Assembly (NCBI GenBank): GCA_945901035.1
Contig: CAMDKN010000011.1
Location: 1 to 14,394, forward strand
Length of the DNA: 14,394 bases
Direction: 5' to 3'
Source of the DNA: Gulosibacter massiliensis
GTDB taxonomy: Bacteria; Actinomycetota; Actinomycetes; Actinomycetales; Microbacteriaceae
Positions 8,103-14,394 of the stretch are shown here, one piece after another. Within the stretch, counting starts at the first letter, position 1. Every line of letters starts with the position of its first letter. A program made the position numbers and the translations under genes. The notes under the pieces are model-generated. The model did not search any database. It had not been told where the DNA came from and worked only from the letters and a program-made list of their open reading frames with translations.

Positions 8103-8923
8103 CCGCCGAAATGAAAGTGAGTGCGGCGGTTGCCCCGCGCCGCCGATTCGGCGGCATGTCCGCGGGAAACTCGCGTGCCGTGATCGAACGCGGGCTCCGC
8201 GCGACGATGTCCAACAACTACCTCATCATCCTCAGTGGATTCTTCGAGCCCGTTTTCTACCTCTTGTCCATGGGGGTCGGACTCGGCGGCATCATCGGTG
8301 ACATCGAACTGAACCGCGAGATGATCGCGTACGGTGCTTACATTGCTCCCGCGCTGCTTGCCGTTTCGGCGATGAACGGGGCAATCTACGATTCGACCTG
8401 GAACGTCTTTTTCTAACTCAACTTCGGCAAGTTGTATCAGACGATGCTGTTGACCTCGCTCGGTCCGGTGGACGTCGCCATCGGCGAAATCACGCTCGCG
8501 TTGTTGCGCGGCGGGGTCTACGCGGTGGGTTTCCTCATCGTGATGCAGGTGATGGGACTCGTCCTGTCCCCGCTCGCCCTCCTCGCTATCCCCGCGGTGA
8601 TTCTTATCGCCGCGGGCTTCGCCTCCATCGGCATGGCCTTCACGTCCTACATGAAGACCTTCCAACAGATGGATTGGCTGCCCATGGTGATGTTGCCGAT
8701 GTTCCTGTTTTCGGCAACGTTTTTCCCGATTTCGGTGTACCCCGAGGGCATCCAGGTCATGATTCAGTGTTTCCCGCTGTGGCACGGAGTCGAACTGATC
8801 CGCATGCTCACGACCGGTGAGGTCACCGCCATGATCTGGGTGCACATCGGGTACTACGTGGTGATGCTGGGAGTCGGCGTCGTCGTCGTGTCGCGTCGAC
8901 TGCGCGCACTATTTCTTCGCTGA
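8099..8923 (+). pseudogene. Second ABC-2 permease interrupted by an in-frame TAA at codon 106
   Basis: The reading frame starts at the ATG overlapping the upstream stop (ATGA) and codes for a permease paralogous to its neighbour. Codon 106 is TAA (8414-8416). The same frame then continues without any frameshift to TGA at 8921-8923, for 274 codons in total, the expected length. The first part has the amphipathic N-terminus (AVIERGLRATMSNNY) and two membrane segments. The second part has four more and the hallmark MFLFSATFFPISVYPEG with FPLWH. At the break the frame reads NVFF*LNFGKLYQTML, where relatives usually have a lysine (from memory, like FFWKLKY), so one A-to-T change in AAA would explain it. 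Options are a recent nonsense mutation, a sequence error, or readthrough. A restart at TTG 8432 or ATG 8444 lacks a ribosome binding site. Confidence 0.75.
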
Positions 8924-9775
8924 CCCGCCCAGTCGTCGCGTGGCCGCCGACACGATTCTCCGGAGGGGAGATTGTTGGGGGTTCTGATCCAACACCGACA
9001 GAAGGTAATCGAGGTCATCGCTATCGGTGTTCTCAACCAGATAGCCCAGACCGAGCCGTTCCAGGCTCGCACGGGCGACGTCGGAGTTGTCAATTCGGTC
9101 AATCGGCAGCCGCTCGTCCTGGCGATGCACCCGAGGCACCCAGGTTGGATCGACCGGCAGTTCGGGGAGCGTCGGCATCTCGGTTCGCAGGAATTTCCAC
9201 AGCGTCACCGGGTCTCCCAGCTCGAGGAGGTCGGAATAGGTCAGTGACACGAACGGTTTCTCTGATGCGGAGACAAGCCGAAGGAAGTCGCGAATCTGAG
9301 TCGAATAGGCGCGGGCGCGGTCACGGAAGAACGCCTCGTCGTAGGTGACGGCGAACTCGGTTGTCCCCGCGTTCACCCAGGTCTGTGATTGGTCGACCAG
9401 TGCGCGTGACACCCACGCGGAGAAGGGGTTGCGCCGAAGGACGACCACCCCGGCCGCATTGTCAATAAGAATGCGGCGAGCACGGTCATCGCGCAGTTGT
9501 TGTCCGAGCACCTTGACCACGAACAGCGTGACACCATCGATGTGTTCGCGAAATGCGAGCGTGGCGAGTGGATCGGTGATGGCGGCGTCCGCTAAAGCGC
9601 CGTGGGATCCATACGGCGCAAGGCCTTCCTCGACGAAGTCCGCCATTTGGGATTTCGGTTGGCGGTGAAAGAATTCGCCGAGGGACGCGACGCCACTCAA
9701 CGCCTTGAGAAGATCCAGAAGGTGGGTACTGCCGGAACGCGAGTGCGCGAGGATGAGAAGATACGGTGCCACCAA
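8909..9775 (-). CDS. Sulfotransferase family protein
   Basis: This is a predicted PAPS-dependent sulfotransferase, which would transfer sulfate to an unknown acceptor such as a lipid, glycan or small metabolite. The N-terminal phosphosulfate loop reads HSRSGSTHLLDLL (11-23), with the RSGST core of the fold. The 3'-phosphate-binding block is VVVLRRNPFSAWVSRAL (110-126), with R114/R115 and S119/S123 placed as in the family. The end of the 288-aa protein is charged and lacks membrane segments, so it should be cytosolic. The start is TTG at 9775 or GTG at 9772; AAGGA at 9781-9785 fits either. It lies 28 bp after ribH on the same strand, so it may be the last gene of the rib transcript. TAAACT on the - strand at 9801-9806 could alternatively be its own -10. 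Its end overlaps the convergent permease by 15 nt. Confidence 0.8.
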   Translation of the reverse strand: MVAPYLLILAHSRSGSTHLLDLLKALSGVASLGEFFHRQPKSQMADFVEEGLAPYGSHGALADAAITDPLATLAFREHIDGVTLFVVKVLGQQLRDDRARRILIDNAAGVVVLRRNPFSAWVSRALVDQSQTWVNAGTTEFAVTYDEAFFRDRARAYSTQIRDFLRLVSASEKPFVSLTYSDLLELGDPVTLWKFLRTEMPTLPELPVDPTWVPRVHRQDERLPIDRIDNSDVARASLERLGLGYLVENTDSDDLDYLLSVLDQNPQQSPLRRIVSAATRRLGGSAKK

Positions 9776-9803
9776 CGGTGTCCTTACGTCTGGGACCCCC
9801 AGT

Positions 9804-10277
9804 TTAGCCCTGGCGCAGGTTCCTCAGTTGGGCGGCGCTCGCCACGGCAGCCATCGCCGCCTCGGCGCCTTTATCTTCGCGGGATCCGGGTAACCCGGCC
9901 CGGTCGATGCCTTGCTGTTCGTCGTCCAGCGTCAGCACCCCGAAACCCACCGGTTTTCCCTCGTCGAGAGCGACACGGGTCAACCCGTCCGTCGCCGCGT
10001 TGGACACGAAGTCGAAGTGCGGTGTTCCGCCCCGGATGATCACACCGAGGCACACCACGGCGTCGGCGCCGTTGCGGAGGGCCGCCTGGGCGACCACGGG
10101 AAGTTCAAACGCGCCGGGGACGCGGACGAGAGTGTGGTGCGCCCCGGACGCGTCCAGAACGCGCTGAGCGCCGGCGATGAGGCCGTCCGTGATCGCGTCG
10201 TGCCATGACCCCGCGACGACGACGACCGTGAGACCGGAGCCGTCGACGGACAGTTCGGGTGAACCGTGCCCGGCCAC
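9804..10277 (-). CDS. ribH: 6,7-dimethyl-8-ribityllumazine synthase (riboflavin synthase beta chain)
   Basis: RibH condenses the ribityl-aminopyrimidine with dihydroxybutanone phosphate to lumazine, the penultimate riboflavin step, usually as a hollow 60-mer or a pentamer. The frame is open upstream to 10361, but those 28 extra residues overlap ribBA and look unlike the family. GTG at 10277 gives 157 aa, the normal length, starts as VAGHGSPELSVDG and sits 4 nt after the ribBA stop. From this start the motifs are SWH (24-26), PGAFELP (54-60) and GVIIRGGTPHFDFV (78-91) with catalytic H87, then GVLTLDDEQQ (113-122). GAGG about 9 nt upstream, inside the ribBA end, may serve as its ribosome binding site. 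It is the last rib gene of the operon. Confidence 0.95.
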   Translation of the reverse strand: MAGHGSPELSVDGSGLTVVVVAGSWHDAITDGLIAGAQRVLDASGAHHTLVRVPGAFELPVVAQAALRNGADAVVCLGVIIRGGTPHFDFVSNAATDGLTRVALDEGKPVGFGVLTLDDEQQGIDRAGLPGSREDKGAEAAMAAVASAAQLRNLRQG

Positions 10278-10281
10278 GATG

Positions 10282-11532
10282 CTACGCCTCGTCCTGGGCG
10301 ACCGTCGGGGAATTGACGAGTGCGCCGGGGAGTTGGTGCCCCATCCGATCGCGCTTCGCACCGAGATAGCCGATGTTCACGTCGCCGACTCCGACCACGA
10401 GAGGAACCAGTTCCGTTACCTCGATGCCGTGCTCAATCAACTGTCGGCGCTTTTCGGGGTTGTTCGACAACAGTCGGACCGAGGAGATTCCGAGGTCCTG
10501 AAGGATTGCGGCGGCCACCCCGTAGTCCCGCGCATCGGCGGGAAGCCCGAGGGCCAGGTTGGCATCGAGAGTGTCGAGGCCGTCCTCTTGCAGTCGATAC
10601 GCCTTGAGTTTGTTGGTGAGTCCGATACCGCGGCCCTCGTGACCGCGCAGGTACACGACGACACCGCCTTCCTTGTCGATGGTCTCCATCGCGGCGTCGA
10701 GTTGCGGGCCACATTCGCACTTGAGCGACCCCATCGCTTCACCGGTCAAGCACTCCGAGTGAAGCCGAACGAGTGCTCCGTCTTTCGGTTCACCACCGAC
10801 AATGGCAACGTGGTCGACGCGGGTTTCGTGGTCGCGATAGGCGCGGATCCGGAATGAACCGTGAGTGGTCGGGACGAAGGTTTCAATCTCGAAGGAATAC
10901 CGTTCGGAGTTTCCGTCCGGAAGTTCGTTAATCTGTGTGCCGAGGTGTGCGGCGAGTTCTTCGATCGACACGACAACGAGATTGTGTTCTTCCGCGAAAG
11001 CGGTGAGCGCGGCGCCGCGCATCATCGATCCGTCATCCATCGTCAGTTCGCCGATTACGGCGACGGGCTGCAAACCCGCGAGGTTCATGAGGTCTACCGC
11101 CGCTTCGGTGTGTCCGGCGCGTTCGCGCACGCCACCGGGCACAGCGCGCAGTGGAATGATGTGGCCCGGGCGGATCAGATCGCCGGGGCCGCTCGCGGGA
11201 TTCGCCAACACACGCAGTGTTTCGGCGCGATCGTGTGCGGAAATTCCAGTGGTGACGCCCTCGGCCGCATCCACACTGACGGTGTAAGCGGTGCGTCGGA
11301 AGTCCTGGTTGTGCTCGACCATGAGCGGCAAGTCGAGTTCGTTGGCGCGCTCGTTCGTCATCGGCGCGCACAGGAAGCCGCTGGTGTGGCGAATCGTCCA
11401 GGCGAGCCATTCGGTGGTGACCTTTTCGGCCGCCATGATGACATCCCCTTCGTTTTCGCGGTCCGCGGAATCCGTGACGAGGATGGGCTTGCCGGCTCGA
11501 AGTTCGGCGATGGCGGTTTCGATGAGCGTCAT
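10282..11532 (-). CDS. ribBA: Bifunctional 3,4-dihydroxy-2-butanone-4-phosphate synthase / GTP cyclohydrolase II
   Basis: This fused enzyme supplies both branches of riboflavin synthesis: the RibB domain makes dihydroxybutanone phosphate from ribulose 5-phosphate, and the RibA domain opens GTP. The 416 aa match the usual fusion length. RibB (about 1-200) has DRENEGD (24-30), TAYTVSVDA (81-89), RPGHIIPLRA (121-130) and GHTEAAVDL with H141 and E143. RibA (about 205-400) has its zinc cysteines C261, C272 and C274 in HSECLTG and KCECG. It also has RGHEGRGIGL (296-305), LDTLDANLALG (319-329) and LLSNNPEK (354-361). Both domains look active. The ATG overlaps the ribE stop (ATGA, 11529-11532), indicating translational coupling; ribH follows after 4 nt. 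Confidence 0.97.
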   Translation of the reverse strand: MTLIETAIAELRAGKPILVTDSADRENEGDVIMAAEKVTTEWLAWTIRHTSGFLCAPMTNERANELDLPLMVEHNQDFRRTAYTVSVDAAEGVTTGISAHDRAETLRVLANPASGPGDLIRPGHIIPLRAVPGGVRERAGHTEAAVDLMNLAGLQPVAVIGELTMDDGSMMRGAALTAFAEEHNLVVVSIEELAAHLGTQINELPDGNSERYSFEIETFVPTTHGSFRIRAYRDHETRVDHVAIVGGEPKDGALVRLHSECLTGEAMGSLKCECGPQLDAAMETIDKEGGVVVYLRGHEGRGIGLTNKLKAYRLQEDGLDTLDANLALGLPADARDYGVAAAILQDLGISSVRLLSNNPEKRRQLIEHGIEVTELVPLVVGVGDVNIGYLGAKRDRMGHQLPGALVNSPTVAQDEA

Positions 11533-12134
11533 GCGAATGCCCCTTTCGTGAAGTGAGCGAGACGCGCGATGTGACGCGCGAGGATATCGGTTTCGATGTT
11601 GACGGTGTCTCCGGTTTCGAGGACGCCCAACGTCGTGGCGACGAGGGTTTCCGGGATGAGCGAAACCTCACACCAGTCGTCTCCTACGGCCGAAACCGTC
11701 AGCGAAACGCCGTCAATCGTAATGGAGCCCTTGTCCACGACCAGGGGGGCGTGCTCGGCGTTGAGCGCGAATCGAATCACGCGCCAATCGCCCGACTGGC
11801 GTGTGTCCAGAACGGTAGCGGTACCGTCCACGTGTCCCTGCACGATGTGCCCGCCGAGCTGTTCGCCGGCGGCCATCGCTGATTCGACGTTGACAGTACG
11901 CCCCGCGGCCCACTGGTCGGGGTTGGACATGGCGATGGTCTGACCCATGACGTCCGCGACAAAGGAATCGTCGGTTTGTTCGATGACGGTCAGGCACACT
12001 CCGCTGATTGCGATTGAATCACCGTGTCCTGCCTTGGCGACGGCCCGCGGTGCGCGAACCGTAACGCGCACCGAATCTTCGGTCGGGGTCACGTGTGTGA
12101 TGGTGCCCAATTCGGCGATAATCCCCGTGAACAT
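11529..12134 (-). CDS. ribE: Riboflavin synthase, alpha subunit
   Basis: This enzyme dismutates two lumazine molecules to riboflavin and the pyrimidine that is recycled by RibH. The 201-aa protein consists of two repeated lumazine-binding beta-barrel domains. Repeat one begins MFTGIIAELG and holds GVCLTV; repeat two begins at GGHIVQGHVDG and holds KGSITIDGVSLTV, then SLIPETL. Both repeats are complete, and the end DILARHIARL fits the C-terminal trimerisation helix. The ATG directly abuts the ribD stop (TAAATG, no gap), and its own stop overlaps the ribBA start. Expression is therefore probably tied to ribD and hence to the FMN riboswitch. The symbol ribE is used here for riboflavin synthase; some genomes call it ribC. 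Confidence 0.96.
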   Translation of the reverse strand: MFTGIIAELGTITHVTPTEDSVRVTVRAPRAVAKAGHGDSIAISGVCLTVIEQTDDSFVADVMGQTIAMSNPDQWAAGRTVNVESAMAAGEQLGGHIVQGHVDGTATVLDTRQSGDWRVIRFALNAEHAPLVVDKGSITIDGVSLTVSAVGDDWCEVSLIPETLVATTLGVLETGDTVNIETDILARHIARLAHFTKGAFA

Positions 12135-13142
12135 TTAGTGAGCCTCTCGTGCGGTGATGACGAGCGTTCCGCCCATCACTTCGGTGTGGGTGACGCTGAG
12201 CTTGCGCGCCGCGGTCAGCGTGGGAATACCGAGGTCGCCCGTCGCCGTGTGTTCGCCTCCTAATAGCATCGGCGCCAGACACACGACGTATTCGTCGACC
12301 AGTCCTTCGCGAATGAAGGAGTTCATGAGGCGCGGTCCGCCCTCGAGGAAAAGGCTGCGAATACCGATGTTGTAGAGGCGTTCCAAGATATCGGCCAGCG
12401 CGCCGGATTCCTGAAGCACACCGCGCGGGTGTCCCCACAGTCCGGATCCGGACGGTAGTGGAGTATCCCCGATGACCACGGCGAGTGGCTGGTTGGGGAA
12501 GAGGTTTCCGTCCGCGGTGCGTGCAGTCAGGCTGGGGTTGTCTGCGATTGCCGTACCCGTGCCGATGGCAATGGTGTCGTGCTGCGAACGCAAAAGGTGA
12601 ACAAAGGTGCGCGATTCGGCGGACGTGATCCACTGGCTGGTGCCGTCGCTCGCCGCGGTCCGGCCGTCCAGGCTCGACCCCCACTTGGCGGTCACCCAGG
12701 GTCGCTTGAGGCGGTTGGCGGTCAACCAGCGTTCGACGAGTTGGTATCCCTCTCCTGACAGGACACCGGACACCACGTCGACACCCGCGGCGCGCAGAGA
12801 TTCTGCTCCGCCGCTCGATTCGTCACCCGGATCGTCCAACGAATACACGACGCGGGCGATGCCAGCGTCAATCAGTGCCTTCGAACAGGGCCCGGTTCGA
12901 CCGGTATGGTTGCACGGCTCGAGAGTCACGACCGCAGTCAATCCCTTAGCGCTGTCGACTTTGGACAGCGCGTCGACCTCGGCGTGGGTCGTTCCCGCGC
13001 CGCGATGCCACCCCTCGGCGACGATGGTTCCGTGGTCATCCACGAGAACACACCCGACCTGAGGGTTTTCTCCCGTTCGCGGACCGCGTTCGGCGAGCTC
13101 ACGAGCGCGACGCATGGCGTCATCGTAGGTACTGATGGGCAT
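12135..13142 (-). CDS. ribD: Bifunctional pyrimidine deaminase / reductase of riboflavin synthesis
   Basis: RibD performs the second and third steps after GTP cyclohydrolase II, deaminating the pyrimidine and reducing the ribosyl side chain with NADPH. In 335 aa the deaminase domain (about 1-145) has the zinc site HAEV (H53, E55) and PCNHTGRTGPC (C77, C86). The reductase domain (about 146-335) starts RPWVTAKWGSSLDGRTA, then SDGTSQWIT, and holds FLEGGPRLMNSF, all typical. The loop has GPC where many relatives have PPC; both zinc cysteines are kept. The ATG at 13142 lies 5 nt after AAGGAG (13148-13153), which is the site that the riboswitch hairpin can hide. It is the first gene of the operon, and the pyrimidine phosphatase step has no gene here. 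Confidence 0.96.
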   Translation of the reverse strand: MPISTYDDAMRRARELAERGPRTGENPQVGCVLVDDHGTIVAEGWHRGAGTTHAEVDALSKVDSAKGLTAVVTLEPCNHTGRTGPCSKALIDAGIARVVYSLDDPGDESSGGAESLRAAGVDVVSGVLSGEGYQLVERWLTANRLKRPWVTAKWGSSLDGRTAASDGTSQWITSAESRTFVHLLRSQHDTIAIGTGTAIADNPSLTARTADGNLFPNQPLAVVIGDTPLPSGSGLWGHPRGVLQESGALADILERLYNIGIRSLFLEGGPRLMNSFIREGLVDEYVVCLAPMLLGGEHTATGDLGIPTLTAARKLSVTHTEVMGGTLVITAREAH

Positions 13143-13144
13143 TG

Positions 13145-13168
13145 GGACTCCTTCCGAGCAGGGAATCC
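13145..13168 (-). promoter_or_regulatory. Predicted Shine-Dalgarno sequestering hairpin of the rib leader
   Basis: In the RNA, GGAUUCC (from 13162-13168) can pair with GGAGUCC (from 13145-13151) over 7 bp including one G-U, closing a 10-nt loop. The 3' arm contains most of the ribD Shine-Dalgarno AAGGAG, so the hairpin would block ribosome entry. A competing pairing is possible: CCGGAUU (13164-13170) with AGUCCGG inside the aptamer (13234-13240), again 7 bp with one G-U. This would free the Shine-Dalgarno. The pairings are read from sequence; the switching order is inference. Confidence 0.55.
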
Positions 13169-13218
13169 GGGGTAACGACGAGACGTCGCGGGGCTCACAC
13201 AGACACTGCGAAGCCCAC

Positions 13219-13344
13219 CGTGCTTCCTCTCATCCGGACTATAACCGTCGGTCTCGGAATTTCACCGAGTCAACCGCTCGGCCGAGGCCTTGCGGGTCGC
13301 GGACTTTAACCGCCGGCTCAGATTTTCACTGACCCCGGAGCACG
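13219..13344 (-). ncRNA. FMN riboswitch (RFN element) controlling the riboflavin operon
   Basis: The transcript of the - strand carries the conserved RFN blocks in order: GGGGUCAGUGAAAAUC, GCCGGCGGUUAAAGUCCGCGA, then a variable GC-rich arm. These are followed by GGUGAAAUUCCGAGACCGAC, GGUUAUAGUCCGGAUG and GAGGAAGC. The closing helix P1 is formed by CGUGCU (5' arm, 13339-13344) and AGCACG (3' arm, 13219-13224). FMN binding to this aptamer is known to shut off riboflavin genes. Here there is no U-tract terminator before ribD, and the Shine-Dalgarno can be paired, so control is probably translational. Between aptamer and start codon two further small stems are visible, GGGCU/AGCCC (13191-13216) and CGACG/CGUCG with a 3-nt loop (13176-13188). 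Confidence 0.96.
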
Positions 13345-13356
13345 TGCTCTGTCCCT

Positions 13357-13362
13357 ATGCTA
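13357..13362 (-). promoter_or_regulatory. Candidate -10 box of the rib operon promoter
   Basis: TAGCAT on the - strand fits a TAnnnT -10 box. It would start the RNA near 13350, about 6 nt before the riboswitch P1 helix, a sensible arrangement. No good -35 is visible at 16-18 bp; that position lies in the inverted repeat at 13365-13391. Confidence 0.4.
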
Positions 13363-13364
13363 TC

Positions 13365-13391
13365 CCGCCGTGGCACCTACCGCCACGGCGG
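13365..13391. repeat. Perfect 10-bp inverted repeat between trpS and the rib leader
   Basis: CCGCCGTGGC (13365-13374) and GCCACGGCGG (13382-13391) are exact reverse complements with a 7-bp loop. The repeat lies 22 bp beyond the trpS stop and directly upstream of the candidate rib -10. As RNA it would be a stable GC hairpin, so it may end trpS transcription, although no U-tract follows on either strand. Alternatively it is an operator over the rib promoter. The rest of the 271-bp stretch from 13143 to 13413 is the riboswitch leader. Confidence 0.6.
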
Positions 13392-13413
13392 TGTCCAAGA
13401 ATCATCCAAGAAA

Positions 13414-14394
<981 letters not shown>

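Noticed and set aside
8414..8434. Selenocysteine or pyrrolysine recoding at the premature stop
   Set aside because: The codon is TAA, not TGA or TAG; the expected residue is lysine, and no SECIS-like or PYLIS-like element is apparent.
7985..8845. 286-codon - strand open frame opposite the interrupted permease
   Set aside because: I considered whether it is the real gene, given the TAA in the permease. Its product is a His/Asp/Arg-rich string without fold signals, while the + strand frame shows ABC-2 motifs on both sides of the stop.

Overview
The window is a GC-rich bacterial chromosome segment with dense, mostly housekeeping gene content. The combined features suggest an actinobacterium, plausibly Microbacteriaceae or a relative. 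These are GTG/TTG starts, ATGA gene overlaps, TAnnnT boxes about 6 nt upstream of start codons (leaderless-type promoters), a ribD-ribE-ribBA-ribH operon under an FMN riboswitch, and the style of the encoded proteins. The taxonomic guess rests on protein and codon style alone and is only moderately secure.

Layout, left to right. (1) The 3' part of an MFS efflux transporter runs in from the left edge (+). (2) glyA and folD (+) form a one-carbon/folate pair 5 bp apart. (3) A small lipoprotein gene of unknown function (-) converges on folD and diverges from tdk (+), a type II thymidine kinase. (4) A full-length ABC exporter (TMD-NBD half transporter, -) converges on tdk with a 4-nt overlap. (5) Divergent from it is a three-gene ABC-2 type cassette (+): an ATPase and two permeases joined by ATGA overlaps. 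The second permease carries an in-frame TAA at codon 106. (6) A sulfotransferase-like gene (-) overlaps the end of that permease and sits 28 bp downstream of the riboflavin operon, on the same strand. (7) The riboflavin operon (-) runs ribD, ribE, ribBA, ribH with zero to 4-nt junctions, behind an FMN riboswitch whose expression platform can hide the ribD Shine-Dalgarno. (8) The 3' part of trpS (-) runs off the right edge. A perfect 10-bp inverted repeat lies between trpS and the riboswitch.

GlyA and FolD make and interconvert methylene-tetrahydrofolate, which feeds thymidylate, purine and methionine synthesis; Tdk salvages thymidine into the same dTMP pool. The rib operon encodes the riboflavin enzymes from GTP and ribulose 5-phosphate, apart from the pyrimidine phosphatase (normally encoded elsewhere). 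It is predicted to be shut down by FMN at translation initiation. The two ABC systems and the MFS protein are export functions with unknown substrates.

I found no CRISPR array, insertion sequence, prophage, tRNA or rRNA, and no convincing novel multigene system. The most notable points are the nonsense codon in an otherwise intact permease, the structure of the riboswitch expression platform, the inverted repeat upstream of it, and the sulfotransferase gene attached to the end of the rib operon.
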